From contig CALJOK010000021.1 of assembly GCA_937981555.1 (NCBI GenBank), positions 1 through 64,000 of the forward strand: a stretch of 64,000 nt of DNA, in the 5' to 3' direction. Positions 30,901 to 38,612 of the stretch are shown here, in pieces. The DNA comes from an uncultured Saprospiraceae bacterium (GTDB lineage Bacteria; Bacteroidota; Bacteroidia; Chitinophagales; Saprospiraceae). The first letter of the stretch is position 1. The number at the start of each line of letters is the position of its first letter. The notes beneath the pieces were generated by a model. The model had not been told where the DNA came from, ran no database searches, and saw only the letters and a list, made by a program, of their open reading frames with translations. The position numbers were made by a program, and so were the translations under genes.

Positions 30901-31826
30901 GCATCACTTTCGGGAGCAGATCCAGAAATATAATTTACTTGTGCAATATCAATAATTGGTGGTAATTTTTCAAAGTTCGCATTATTCAAAAGTACTATCG
31001 CGGTGGTATCATTACAGTACATAGAATTTTTCCGAATAGAAATTTTATAAGAATTATCTATACGAATTCCAGTTGGATTATTAGCGATTACATTCTCCTC
31101 CCCACTATTTAAACCTCCTATTTTTAAATCCAAACAAAAGTTTCTCACGATGATTCCACAATATTCATTTCCAGCATCCATCGTTTGGTCAAAGTTAGTT
31201 CCGATTGTATTACCTTGAATCCAACAGGAGTCAGAACCACTTCGAACTACGATTCCACAACCTTCCCAAGAACCGCTAAACCCAGGAAAAATATCTTGAT
31301 AAATTCCATTAAAATAAATTACATTTCCTTTTCCCGTTGCTCCAATTCTAGCGTGATCCGCATTATTCAAATCAATGGCATCATCTGGAAAATAACGAAT
31401 CGTCAATCCATAAATTTCACAATAATCTCCTAATAAATAAAGTGCATTATATGGCCCATTCCAAATAGTCTGACTCCCATCCAAAATGATCAACGGATCT
31501 CCCGAAAAACCGCTTTGAGTACTTCCATCGATCACCGTTCCATCATCTATCAAGTTAGGTAAAGGCTGACCAGTTGAAGAACCTACATAAATAATATGAG
31601 GACTGTTTTCAGTTATATCAAAATGGATTTCTTGTGGACCAAAGGCTTCGTTAGCACAGTTAATAGCTTCTCGTAATGAACCTATTCCTGCATCATTGGT
31701 ATTCGTTACAGTTATAATTCCACCAACTACTTGGCAAGAAATCTCTGCTTTAATTTTTGAAGAAAAAAGAAAAAATACGGAGAAGAGACAGCAGTAAACT
31801 GCTGTTCGAGGCTTATAATATGTCAT
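24924..31826 (-). CDS. T9SS type A cargo: beta-helix, 12 SprB-like repeats, PKD, cohesin-like and dockerin-like modules
   Basis: A signal peptide (about residues 1-28, CCLFSVFFLFSSKIKA) precedes two related choice-of-anchor/beta-helix halves, each beginning TNTNDxGxGSLRxAINCAN (about 40-385 and 390-745). Twelve SprB-type repeats follow, then a PKD domain (YAWDFGDGNTS), a cohesin-like domain (DLSDVSGEAGDTVYVGV), a carboxypeptidase-regulatory/CnaB-like segment, a dockerin-like segment (LTALDLALVQQHILG and DANNSGSITALDLVAIQ) and a C-terminal T9SS type A sorting domain (NYPNPFNEFTIIDF, ending in KMILMK). The protein should be exported through the Sec and type IX systems and displayed on or released from the surface. 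Size and design match Bacteroidota adhesins; its ligand is unknown. It is transcribed alone and closed by a terminator. Confidence 0.88.
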   Translation of the reverse strand: MTYYKPRTAVYCCLFSVFFLFSSKIKAEISCQVVGGIITVTNTNDAGIGSLREAINCANEAFGPQEIHFDITENSPHIIYVGSSTGQPLPNLIDDGTVIDGSTQSGFSGDPLIILDGSQTIWNGPYNALYLLGDYCEIYGLTIRYFPDDAIDLNNADHARIGATGKGNVIYFNGIYQDIFPGFSGSWEGCGIVVRSGSDSCWIQGNTIGTNFDQTMDAGNEYCGIIVRNFCLDLKIGGLNSGEENVIANNPTGIRIDNSYKISIRKNSMYCNDTTAIVLLNNANFEKLPPIIDIAQVNYISGSAPESDAIDVFVVDEDNCEDAPCQGKIYLGSATVVNGTWYLPINSSNYSIQPGDKITATATTTDGTTSTFAECRIAVNAINCADDDGTIWVTNTDDDGPGTLRAAINCANDDLEPNVIKFNIPDSIIQHRIYIGSQTGQELPALFDEKTIIDATTQPGFGVTDFAPKIVLDGSQNNWNIPINAIWIRGNHCEIYGLEIVNFPDDGIDVTAANFAIIGAPNKGNVINSNGYETDFFPGLPNTGPWNGCGVVMRLGASFCTVQGNFIGTNYAQDSIGGNEYCGVIVQSNCQGNLIGGDGVGEGNVIANNQLAVRISASSQFCRIQQNSMYCNDEGIKLWGNGNQFQAAPTVDSVSANVLLGKGIPGDLIEVFINDTTGCTSAECQGKTFLGTTIVTLDSLWNLNSPYPSGASVFGGGIITATATDSMLNTSPFSNCLSVAISCNTFVLNFENVQNATCGLINGSFEVVSNGGVEPYVFDFGNGATSESILDTLSAGIYYVTVVDNSGCELMDSIEILSINSPILSVVEVLNESCGEGNGSITLSVSGGTPPFLYDIGNGPQADSIFGNLIAGIYPIIFTDATGCQDSIEVTLVNIEAPLLAVANVMNENCNMSDGAFTVIPFGGSPPFLYNIGNGPTGNPNFTGLSNGFYTVVVTDDFGCSNSISVVIFDAPPILAFAMNIANATCGLSNGSFEVLVSSGIAPFSFDIGNGSTNNNTFTNLPGGDYQVTVTDFAGCNTTINVEIGNSGSPFFSIINIVNESCGQNNGSFEISASGGTSPYTFNIGAGNTSNPVFSNLNSGTYNIILTDANECSTSQVFTLGENGLSLTIDEVINANCGIANGSISVSSIGGVAPILFDIGNGPATNSTFQNLAGGTYNITATDAVGCTDNQSVTVLSSGAATFSIINIMNENCGQGDGSFEILASGGTAPYTYDVGNGATSNPVFSNLNSAIYMVIVTDAGGCNASQILDLGENEMTLNIDDITNATCGLENGSITVSTTGGTAPFIFNIGNGPSTNPVFENLAGGTYSISVTDGNGCVADQSVAILSTGVPIFSIINVMNENCGQGDGSFEISASGGMTPYTYDIGLGTVANPIFTNLNAIGYNIVVTDVAGCTASQVFNLPENTVTLNIDETQNTNCGLSNGSITVSVTGGTSPFLFDIGNGNTSNPVFENLSAGIYNITLTDANGCTDVQSATIESTSSINISFSDIQSEACGQMNGGFTVNVTGGVAPYNFDIGNGVTSNNIFTNLGVGNYVVTVTDDNGCQAIDDITIEGASSPSLLLGEAFNETCSQMNGAISVIGSGGEMPYTYDFGNGPSSSNVAMNLTAGIYTITITDNNGCTGDLEVTILNIGDPANAGYTYNNNILTVDFTSMSVAATSYAWDFGDGNTSTEINPTHIYTSSGNFEVCLTVSNTCSNDMFCETITVSQPDNVVFDLSDVSGEAGDTVYVGVAVEHFENIISFQKSIQMMDTTVAQFIGVTNLNLSNLSATDFTISNNTITADWITNSSTGQTVADGTIIYELAIKLLFKIDCSLMVIDDNPLPIFAVQNINGTNVNINVDVLGGEVCVTNGMGNTVEIAGLIIKETGQTVANVDVTCLAAPNPIYMTNTTGAYEFLDLPQGGDYTITPYKNDAPENGLTALDLALVQQHILGTNFLSSPYKIIAADANNSGSITALDLVAIQNVIIGNATSFPNNTSWRFVPEDYVFPDPMNPFSPGFPEEITLYSLGADSLTENFIAIKTGDVNLNATPSLNNDPSKDLIFQVDYQDVENGNYLIVDFKLKNQNQSEEVHESLLAWQMDLEFDPAQLVFEKIEMAAIPNFNKNNVGVRFLEKGILPIVWVNPKGQSEEVISSKDESLFSLKFRVKNGLKWKGDFLKIKKDRIPNSAVKDGESLNVNILLENKKSFEFELVNKKWEVTSNYPNPFNEFTIIDFNLMESEKVTLSIFDVNGQQVYQLEEIFEKGENEIRIDETNLPNFGLYHYKLETSKNQSLGKMILMK
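26880..29600 (-). repeat. 12 SprB-like repeats (about 226 bp each)
   Basis: Twelve tandem units of about 75 residues follow the pattern NxxCGxxNGSxxVxxxGGxxPxxFDIGNGxxxxxxFxNLxxGxYxxxVTDxxGC. This is the SprB repeat pattern of gliding-motility adhesins. Alternate units are the most alike (NENCGQGDGSFEI against NATCGLxNGSITV), showing a two-unit amplification. Confidence 0.85.
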
Positions 31827-32157
31827 AGTTTTTGAGAATTTTAATTTTAAAGTATGCTTAAGTTATTAACTAACTAAAACATACTCATATATTTCTATTT
31901 GGCATTTGACAGGATTATTCTTTTCATATAATCTCGATTAAATTATATAAAATACTGACTACAAGGGCATTGTAAAGTATACGTATGATAGTGATTTTTG
32001 TAAAAATCAGAATTAAAGTTATATGGATTGTTTTTGCTAAGGGGAAAATTCTAGCTAAGGTTAGTAGTTGGCTTTCTAATTGATTAAATCAAAGATAGGG
32101 AAAAAATGCGGTAAACTAGATTGATTTATATGGGAAAAGTTTTCAATTTATTAAACT
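31827..32157. other. Intergenic region upstream of the 2,300-aa gene
   Basis: About 330 bp of AT-rich sequence with no credible ORF. On the minus strand, TATCTTTG (32097-32090) fits TAnnTTTG but lies about 264 bp from the start codon and lacks a clear -33 partner, so it is only a weak candidate promoter. Confidence 0.35.
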
Positions 32158-32808
32158 TTATTTTGTTAGTAAATTTATTACTTCTGCAAAATCACCTTCT
32201 CTTGCAAAATCTAAAACTGACTTTCCATCTTCTGTTTTGGCATTTTTATCTCCGCCATTTTTCAAGAGTAATTCTACAATTTCAATTGCTCCATTATGTG
32301 CAGCTGAATGTAAAGCAGTAACACCACTTGATTGCTTGGCATTAACATTAGCTCCATTTTCCAATAAAATATTTACAATTTCAACTTGGCTAATTGCAGC
32401 AGCAGAATGTAGTGGTGCCACTTTAAAATCATTGTTCGAGGCTATGTTTGGATCAGCTCCATTTTGCAATAAAAAATTCGCAATTTCTTTTTGACTAAAA
32501 AAACAACTTAATCCTAAGGCAGTAAAACCATCAACTGCATATTGATTTAAAATCTCTGGCTGATCTGCCAAATGTTTTTTTACAAAATCTAATTTTCCAG
32601 CAGCGGCCGCTTCAAAAAAATCAAATTCTTTTTTACTTCCTAACAATACATTTACAATATTATTTTTCCGATAATACATTGCGAGTAAAAGGACGGAAAG
32701 ACCTTGCTCGGTTTTGGTATTTACCAACAAAGGATTTTCAGAAAGTCCAGATTTGACGATTTCAATATTTCCTTCTTGAATCGATTGGATAAAAGTATCT
32801 TTGGTCAT
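32158..32808 (-). CDS. Ankyrin-repeat protein
   Basis: The 216-residue protein consists of ankyrin repeats: IQSIQEGNIEIVKSGL, VDGFTALGLSCFFSQKEIANFLLQNGADPN, KVAPLHSAAAISQVEIVNILLENGANVN, GVTALHSAAHNGAIEIVELLLKNGGDKN and GKSVLDFAREGDFAEVINLL. Five to six units span almost the whole chain, with no signal peptide or membrane segment, so a cytoplasmic protein-binding role is likely. It is transcribed alone; the next gene upstream is divergent. Bacterial ankyrin proteins of this size are common and mostly uncharacterised, so the partner cannot be named. Confidence 0.85.
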   Translation of the reverse strand: MTKDTFIQSIQEGNIEIVKSGLSENPLLVNTKTEQGLSVLLLAMYYRKNNIVNVLLGSKKEFDFFEAAAAGKLDFVKKHLADQPEILNQYAVDGFTALGLSCFFSQKEIANFLLQNGADPNIASNNDFKVAPLHSAAAISQVEIVNILLENGANVNAKQSSGVTALHSAAHNGAIEIVELLLKNGGDKNAKTEDGKSVLDFAREGDFAEVINLLTK

Positions 32809-32954
32809 ATGTTTTATTTTCGGCCGATTTTAGTCGACCTTTTCTTTTAGATCTACTAAAATATATCGCTACGTAAAACTAAAATAAAACTATATTTTGA
32901 AATGAATGTTATATTCAATAAAATTATTTCCAAAATAAATTGTTATAAAATCAT

Positions 32955-33335
32955 ATGTCCAAAAGAGACCAAAATCTAAAATCCCTCCGTCCACTTATTC
33001 CAACTATCTCCGAAGAGAATATCACTACCGATTCAGAGCATTTTCAGAATGTAACTTTACGTCCAATTTTGAAATTACAAGATGACTTATTGGTTCAGAT
33101 TTTCCAGCAATACACAATCCACCGTAAGAACGTTTTCCAAAAACTTTCTCTTGAGAAAAAAATAGAATATATCGAAAACAGTATTCGTAAAGATTTAACT
33201 TTTAGGAGTTTATTGATTGGAACTGTGGTGGGACATTTTACGACTGAGGAATATCAAACCTATACTCAAAACGAAACTGAGCTACGAAAACGATTGATTA
33301 ATATGCTAATCGAAAGAATCAAAAGTCATTGGTAA
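32955..33335 (+). CDS. Small conserved protein of unknown function
   Basis: A 126-residue, helix-rich, soluble protein with no signal peptide. It has the segment FQNVTLRPILKLQDDLLVQIF, a central LSLEKKIEYIENSIRKD and RSLLIGTVVGHFTTEEYQTY. I recall this pattern from Flavobacteria and relatives, where such proteins are sometimes labelled glyoxalase without a glyoxalase domain. No catalytic motif is visible here, so I assign no function. It lies 90 bp before the esterase gene on the same strand and may be co-transcribed with it. Confidence 0.6.
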   Translation: MSKRDQNLKSLRPLIPTISEENITTDSEHFQNVTLRPILKLQDDLLVQIFQQYTIHRKNVFQKLSLEKKIEYIENSIRKDLTFRSLLIGTVVGHFTTEEYQTYTQNETELRKRLINMLIERIKSHW

Positions 33336-33425
33336 CTATCCAACAAATCACACACACCAAACCAACTTAGATTATCATCTAACAATCGTATTTTCAACAT
33401 AAAATAAAATTCCAACATTTATATA

Positions 33426-34862
33426 ATGAGTTATTTAGAAATCCTTCTACTTATCCTAGTCAGCATTTTGCCCTTTTATATTTCTATAAAAAAAGATGCT
33501 ACCATCAATAAATATTTTGGAATATCAACTATCGCAATTTTAATTATACATGGAGTAATAAATGGTTTTAGATGGCAAATGATTCCGATTTATTTTTTGA
33601 GTTTGCTCCTCATTTTATGTCTTTTTAATAATTGGAAATACTTTAAAGGCAATTGGTTGAGAAAAATAGCAAGTGGTTTATTTTTATTTTTACTGCTTGG
33701 ACTAGGATTTTTGTTGCCAACGATTTTGCCTGTTTTTGAATTACCAACTCCATCCGGAGAATATCAAGTAGGTTCAGAATATTTGCATTTAGTGTCAGAT
33801 GAAGATGAGAACCTCACCGAGGAAACTACCGATAAAAGAGAACTCATGATCAAGGTCTGGTATCCTGCAAAAATCAAAGATGAAGAAAAAGAAACCTATC
33901 TCAACGAAGGAGACCGGCAAGGATTTGCAGTAAAATATGGATTACCAAAAACCATTTTCAATTATTTAGATAAAGTCGAAACCCATACTTTTCAAAATCC
34001 AACGGTAGCTGATGGCAAATTCCCTGTGCTTATTTTTTCTCATGGTCAGTATTCCAAAGCAAGTGGATATTATGCCTTGATGGAAGAAATTGTGAGTCAT
34101 GGATTTATCGTTTTAAATATAAATCACACTTACGAAAGTGTAGGAACCTTATTTCCTTCCAAGGAAATTAAATTTTATTCAAAGGAATATGACCGAAAAA
34201 ATAACAATGAGGAAATGGCTAGTATGGTCTGGGAAGCAATGGAAGTGTATAAAAATGCAACAGATGAAAACAAAAGAATTGAATCGGTCAATCATGTTTT
34301 AAAAAATTATTTTGCTGCTGAAATAACTCATCGTTGGGCAAACGATATTGATTTAGTCGTTAACCAAATTCCAATTTGGGAAAATGCTACCTTCTTATCT
34401 AATCATATTGACTTATCTAAAATTGGTGTATTTGGTCATTCTCAAGGTGCAGCTGCTGCTGGTCAAGCGACCTTGAATAATCCAAAAATAAGTGCGGGAA
34501 TAAATATCGATGGAGCACAATGGGGAAATATGATAGACACTTTTCTTTCCAAACCTTTTCTATTATTATCATCTGACTGGCCGGAGGATCATCCTAATTT
34601 TAACAAGTATGCTTTTAGAAATGAGAGTGCTTCGGATTTTTATCGAGGAAAAATTAAACATTCTGGACATTCAAGTTTTATGGATATTCCGTTTATGATT
34701 AATTCATCGCTGATTAATGAAGCTGGAGAAATTGAACCAGAACTGGCAATTGAAATTACTTCAAAAGTGGTCGTTGATTTTTTTAATAAATATTTAAATC
34801 TTGAGAAAACTAATTTATTAGAACTAACAAATCAATACCCTGAATTAGAAATGAAAAAATAA
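33426..34862 (+). CDS. Membrane-anchored PAF-acetylhydrolase-like alpha/beta hydrolase
   Basis: Residues 1-105 contain about four hydrophobic helices (about 2-22, 30-46, 52-68 and 83-103). The remainder is an alpha/beta hydrolase of the platelet-activating-factor acetylhydrolase/dienelactone hydrolase type. Visible landmarks are the oxyanion-side FPVLIFSHG (about 199-207), a HGFIVLNINHTYES strand, the nucleophile elbow GHSQG with Ser339, and late HSGHSSF as the probable catalytic His region. It should cleave short acyl esters from a lipid or small substrate at the membrane; the real substrate is unknown. A GNAT gene follows on the same strand after 125 bp. Confidence 0.78.
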   Translation: MSYLEILLLILVSILPFYISIKKDATINKYFGISTIAILIIHGVINGFRWQMIPIYFLSLLLILCLFNNWKYFKGNWLRKIASGLFLFLLLGLGFLLPTILPVFELPTPSGEYQVGSEYLHLVSDEDENLTEETTDKRELMIKVWYPAKIKDEEKETYLNEGDRQGFAVKYGLPKTIFNYLDKVETHTFQNPTVADGKFPVLIFSHGQYSKASGYYALMEEIVSHGFIVLNINHTYESVGTLFPSKEIKFYSKEYDRKNNNEEMASMVWEAMEVYKNATDENKRIESVNHVLKNYFAAEITHRWANDIDLVVNQIPIWENATFLSNHIDLSKIGVFGHSQGAAAAGQATLNNPKISAGINIDGAQWGNMIDTFLSKPFLLLSSDWPEDHPNFNKYAFRNESASDFYRGKIKHSGHSSFMDIPFMINSSLINEAGEIEPELAIEITSKVVVDFFNKYLNLEKTNLLELTNQYPELEMKK

Positions 34863-34987
34863 GGAAAATAAAATAACAATCAATTGGAACTAAAAAAGCA
34901 ATCTCTTCTTTATGATGACGATACATTGATATTAGAAATAATTCAATAAATTATTGCACTAATAGCAAATAGAAAACTTTAAATCAA

Positions 34988-35548
34988 ATGCTAGAATTCC
35001 CACAACTTGAAACAGCTAGATTAGTTTTAGGAAAAATCCCAATCGATGATATCTCTAAAATAATTGAATATGCTGGCAACAAAAAAATTGCAGAAAACAC
35101 TTTAAACATTCCTCATCCTTACGAAGAGAAAGATGCTGTTTTTTGGATTAATAGTTCGAATCAAGGGTTTGAAAATAAAACTCAATTCACTTTTGCAATT
35201 CGATTAAAATCTACAAATGAATTTATTGGTGGTATTGGATTAAAAATAAATACAAGATTCAATCGAGCTGAATTAGGATATTGGATTGCTGAACCATTTT
35301 GGAATAAAGGATATACTTCAGAAGCTGCACGTGCAATATTAAATTTTGGTTTTCAAAAATTAGATCTGAATAAAATTTATGCAACACATTTATTTGAGAA
35401 TCCAGCATCTGGAAAAGTGATGATCAAGAATGGAATGATTAAAGAAGGGGAATTAATATATCATTATAAAAAAGGTGACACCTTTAAAAGTGTTATACAA
35501 TACAGATTAACTAAAAGTGAATTTGAGGAAAGAAATGGCGCTGTTTAA
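34988..35548 (+). CDS. GNAT-family N-acetyltransferase (RimJ/RimL-like)
   Basis: The 186-residue protein begins with LETARLVLGKI, the usual entry of RimJ/RimL-like GNATs, followed by FIGGIGLKI (strand beta4), AELGYWIAEPFWNKGYTSEAARAILNFGF (acetyl-CoA-binding segment with a degenerate Q/RxxGxG/A loop) and IYATHLFENPASGKVMIKNGM. These relatives acetylate protein N-termini, antibiotics or small amines; which is not predictable. A perfect-stem terminator directly follows. Confidence 0.85.
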   Translation: MLEFPQLETARLVLGKIPIDDISKIIEYAGNKKIAENTLNIPHPYEEKDAVFWINSSNQGFENKTQFTFAIRLKSTNEFIGGIGLKINTRFNRAELGYWIAEPFWNKGYTSEAARAILNFGFQKLDLNKIYATHLFENPASGKVMIKNGMIKEGELIYHYKKGDTFKSVIQYRLTKSEFEERNGAV

Positions 35549-35551
35549 ATT

Positions 35552-35592
35552 AAAAAATCTGATGTGGATTAGAATACCCACATCAGATTTTT
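35552..35592. terminator. Bidirectional intrinsic terminator
   Basis: A 15-bp perfect stem, AAAAATCTGATGTGG with CCACATCAGATTTTT (35578-35592), has A/T tracts on both flanks. It sits between the convergent GNAT and response-regulator genes and can end both transcripts. Confidence 0.9.
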
Positions 35593-35603
35593 ATACTTAT
35601 TTA

Positions 35604-36299
35604 TTAATCTCTCACATTTAAAATAAATCCAACTTTAAATACATTTTCAATACTAATCTTTGGATCTTTTTTTAATAATTTTCTAATTCGAGAAATAAAA
35701 ACATCGAAACTTCTTCCTAAAAAATAATCCCGTTTTCCATAAATCTGTTCGACAGCTTCTTCTCTTTTTAAAATCCGATTTTGGTTGAGACATAATAATC
35801 GGAGCACTTCGTTTTCTTTTTCCGTAATTCTTCGAGGCTCATTTTTATAGGAAAGCTCTTGGCGTTGATAATCAAAAAAGTAATCGCCCAATTCGAACTG
35901 AGTCGGTAATACTTCAGTTGGTTCGTCTTTTTGATGTCTTCTTAAAATTACTTTTAATCGACATAATAATTCTTCCTCATCAAAAGGTTTGGTGACAAAA
36001 TCTTCTGCGCCAACTGCGTAACCTTTTAATTTATCTTCCTTCATTGAACGAGCTGTTAAGAATAAAAACGGAGTATCTTTTTTCTCCTTTTGAATTTGAC
36101 TCGCCAAATTAAAACCATCCATTTCAGGCATCATCACATCTAAAATACAAATATCGAAATTATGCTTTTTAAAACTCGTCAAACCTGATGCACCATTTCT
36201 ACAAAGTTTTACATTAAAATTTTGAGACTCTAAAAACTCCGACAATAACATTCCCAAATTAACATCATCTTCTACTATTAAAATATTTTGATTTGACAT
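35604..36299 (-). CDS. OmpR/PhoB-family response regulator
   Basis: Residues 1-120 are a receiver domain with ILIVEDD at the N-terminus, phospho-acceptor Asp54 in CILDVMMPEMDG, a conserved Thr in FLTARS, and KPFDEEELLCRL containing the conserved Lys. Residues of about 133-231 are an OmpR-type winged helix (FELGDYFFDYQRQEL, ITEKENEVLRLLC, VFISRIRKLL and a VFKVGFIL wing). It lies 79 bp downstream of the histidine kinase gene at 36379 on the same strand, so the two form a two-component operon. Its targets may include the divergent Cys-rich gene at 37938 (inference from position). Confidence 0.93.
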   Translation of the reverse strand: MSNQNILIVEDDVNLGMLLSEFLESQNFNVKLCRNGASGLTSFKKHNFDICILDVMMPEMDGFNLASQIQKEKKDTPFLFLTARSMKEDKLKGYAVGAEDFVTKPFDEEELLCRLKVILRRHQKDEPTEVLPTQFELGDYFFDYQRQELSYKNEPRRITEKENEVLRLLCLNQNRILKREEAVEQIYGKRDYFLGRSFDVFISRIRKLLKKDPKISIENVFKVGFILNVRD

Positions 36300-36378
36300 G
36301 TAGTATTTTTTTATTCTTAAATAAATTTAAAACCGCATAGGTATATGACACCTACCTAACCTAGATCAAAACTTTCAC

Positions 36379-37665
36379 CTAAGAAGTATTTTTTGATGGT
36401 AAAAACAAATCGAATCGAGTTCCTTTATTTATGTCACTAATCACTTTAATAAAACCTTGATGACGTTCCACGATCATTTTTACATACGCCAATCCTAATC
36501 CAAATCCTTTCTGATCATGAACATCTCCATTTTGTACTCTTTGGTATTTTTTAAAAACACCTTGTTGCTCTTTTTTACAAATCCCAATTCCGTTGTCTTC
36601 AAATTGAAAAAGAATTCCTTGGTCTTCCTTTTTCATTCTGATTTTAATTTCGGGAGTAGCGGAAGAATATTTCAAAGCATTATCTAGTAAATTTCGGAAA
36701 GCATTTCCTAAATGAAATTTATCACCCTCCAATTCTATATTTTCTTCATTGGAAAAAAACAATACATTTGCATTTTTTTCCTTGATCTGAATATCCATTC
36801 CTTCGATCACATTTTGCATCAACTTTTTAGGACACAAACTTTCTTTTTCCAATTGGTATTCTCCATTTTCTAATTTCGCTAAATGCAATACTCGTTCAAT
36901 CTGATGTTTTAATTTCCCACTTTCGTCCTTGACTATATTAAGGTATTTTTGATGCGTTGGGTCAGTTGTTTTTTTTGCCAAAAGATTTCCAGCTAAAGAA
37001 ATATTGGTCAACGGCGTTCTAAATTCATGCGCCATATTATTGAAAAATTCTTTATTGATTTGCGCCATTTTTTTCTGCCTTAACAAAGTGTAATTAGCAA
37101 AAATAAAAACAGACGTGATAAAAAACAAAATAAGGATGGAAGAGAAAAACATGAATTTTATTTTCCCAAAAATATAATCTCGCTTGTCTGGAAAAGTAAT
37201 ACTCATCACATAATCATCCGATTTTTCCAAAGGATTCAAAGCACATTGATAAGTGGGAAAAGTACCAAAACTATTGAAAGTTGTTGTTTCAATAATCTCC
37301 AATTTATAATCCATATCTATCGCATAAAATTCAAATGCTACCGCCAACGTACTATCCAAAGTGGTTCTTACAAAAGGTGTTTTTGATTCTACTTTGAACT
37401 CATCGCCATCTTGAAAAAAAGGAACACAACCTGTTTCTTGTAGCAGCGGAGCACAACTCTTGGGAGATGTTGATGGACTACATTGTCCAAGAGGTTCAAC
37501 GATGATATTTCCCGCTGCATAGCATAACGCTAGGCGAACCTTTTCATCAAATTGTTCTTCGATTAATCGTTGCGAATCCGTCAGCCATTTGACTTGAAAT
37601 GCGATCAACGCAATCAAAACTAAAGTAGAAGCGGCGATGACGTAAGATGTTCTGCTCGACTGCAT
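36379..37665 (-). CDS. Sensor histidine kinase of the two-component operon
   Basis: TM1 (about residues 7-27) and TM2 (about 172-193) enclose a periplasmic sensor of about 145 residues with several Cys (CYAAGN, GQCSPS, PKSCAP, ETGCVPF, TYQCAL). There follow a HisKA domain with His213 in FFNNMAHEFRTPL, then an HATPase domain with the N-box FRNLLDNALKYS, G1 box DNGIGI and G2 box GFGLGLAYVK. No HAMP domain is apparent. The cognate regulator is the next gene, 79 bp downstream. The Cys-rich sensor faces a divergent gene for a Cys-rich exported protein, hinting at redox or metal sensing (inference). Confidence 0.92.
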   Translation of the reverse strand: MQSSRTSYVIAASTLVLIALIAFQVKWLTDSQRLIEEQFDEKVRLALCYAAGNIIVEPLGQCSPSTSPKSCAPLLQETGCVPFFQDGDEFKVESKTPFVRTTLDSTLAVAFEFYAIDMDYKLEIIETTTFNSFGTFPTYQCALNPLEKSDDYVMSITFPDKRDYIFGKIKFMFFSSILILFFITSVFIFANYTLLRQKKMAQINKEFFNNMAHEFRTPLTNISLAGNLLAKKTTDPTHQKYLNIVKDESGKLKHQIERVLHLAKLENGEYQLEKESLCPKKLMQNVIEGMDIQIKEKNANVLFFSNEENIELEGDKFHLGNAFRNLLDNALKYSSATPEIKIRMKKEDQGILFQFEDNGIGICKKEQQGVFKKYQRVQNGDVHDQKGFGLGLAYVKMIVERHQGFIKVISDINKGTRFDLFLPSKNTS

Positions 37666-37801
37666 TAAGTTTATCTTTTTGAAAAAAATTAAAACTTCGG
37701 TAGGAGGATTTCAACTAATTCTTCTACAAGAAAAGGATTATTCCTCTGTGATATTGGTGTTTAACAGCTTTTTAACAAGTGAATAACAGGTAAAAAACAG
37801 C

Positions 37802-37828
37802 TTGGCGTTAGTCTTGCGAATAACTTTG
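37802..37828 (+). promoter_or_regulatory. Candidate promoter of the Cys-rich exported protein gene
   Basis: TTG (37802-37804), 16 bp, then TAACTTTG (37821-37828) fits the Bacteroidota TTG/TAnnTTTG pattern with a slightly short spacer. It lies 110 bp before the ATG, implying a long 5' leader that contains a small CTCAG/CTGAG hairpin (37869-37883). Confidence 0.4.
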
Positions 37829-37937
37829 TTGAGTCATTTATTTTGTTTCGAAACATAATTTCCGGTAGCTCAGCGATTCTGAGTGTAACAGACTTTATTT
37901 CATAATCTAAAAGATAAAGTCAATAAATTTTATTCTT

Positions 37938-38363
37938 ATGAAAAAAATATTCATCGCATTTACGTTGATTTTCTTGACTGCTAGTTTCTCTAATCAACTT
38001 CTCGCTCAGACAAAAACTTGTACACCTCAACAAATGGAAGCTTGCAAAAAAATCTGTGGAACAACGACTGTTGCTAATTGCACGACTGCTCAAAAAGCGG
38101 CTTGTCAAAAAGTTTGCAACAAATCTGCAGAAGCAAAAGTCGCTTCTTATGATGGTTTAAAAGTTCCAGCAATTACAGTTGCAAAGACTGCTACTTGTCA
38201 AAAGAAGATGGCTTCTTGTTCTCCTGCTTCGTCAGTTAAATTGACAAAAAATGAAAAGGCAAGTTGCATGAAAAATAAAACTAAGATAGTTAAAAATGAA
38301 GAGGAATTGGTTTCACCTGTTGCTCAAAAAGTTGTTTTAGAGGCTACGGCTTCTAATAATTAA
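37938..38363 (+). CDS. Small Cys-rich, Lys-rich exported protein
   Basis: The 141-residue protein has a clear signal peptide (MKKIFIAFTLIFLTASFSNQLLAQ) and a mature chain with about ten Cys. Three comparable segments are CTPQQMEACKKIC, CTTAQKAACQKVC and CQKKMASC. Spaced CxnC pairs with many Lys residues suggest metal binding or disulphide-bonded folding in the periplasm, but no known metal-binding family is recognised. It is divergent from the two-component system whose sensor is also Cys-rich, and it has its own terminator. A target gene of that system is the simplest reading (inference). Confidence 0.7.
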   Translation: MKKIFIAFTLIFLTASFSNQLLAQTKTCTPQQMEACKKICGTTTVANCTTAQKAACQKVCNKSAEAKVASYDGLKVPAITVAKTATCQKKMASCSPASSVKLTKNEKASCMKNKTKIVKNEEELVSPVAQKVVLEATASNN

Positions 38364-38388
38364 TTAGTAATTTTTGAAGTTTTGTCAG

Positions 38389-38419
38389 CCCATGTCGAGT
38401 TAATTGACATGGGTTTTTT
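38389..38419 (+). terminator. Intrinsic terminator of the Cys-rich protein gene
   Basis: A perfect 8-bp stem, CCCATGTC (38389-38396) and GACATGGG (38406-38413), is followed by six T. It lies 26 bp after the stop codon. Confidence 0.88.
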
Positions 38420-38531
38420 GGTTTTAGAGCAGCGTGTATGTAGTCAGCCTTGTCATTTTTCTAATCGAGAAAAGAAGAATCAAAAAATGCTAGACGAAAA
38501 AACACTTTGCATCTAATTTTTATTTTTTTTG

Positions 38532-38580
38532 CAAAAAAAAATCGAATCAAAATTACAGAGTAATAATTTTGGTTCGATTT
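38532..38580 (-). terminator. Intrinsic terminator of the 1,766-aa surface protein gene
   Basis: A 17-bp stem with one mismatch pairs 38539-38555 with 38564-38580. In the minus direction it runs into a T tract (38540-38533). It is 33 bp downstream of the stop at 38613. Confidence 0.85.
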
Positions 38581-38612
38581 CTTTTTATTAAAAACGCCGC
38601 AAGTATTTTGTC

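Noticed and set aside
24924-31826. Plus-strand ORFs inside the 2,300-aa gene
   Set aside because: All lie opposite SprB repeats or beta-helix coding sequence and share the repeat period; no independent support.
37863-37885. tRNA-like D-arm (GGTAGCTCAG) in the leader of the Cys-rich gene
   Set aside because: No anticodon arm, TPsiC arm or acceptor pairing follows; only a 5-bp CTCAG/CTGAG hairpin remains.
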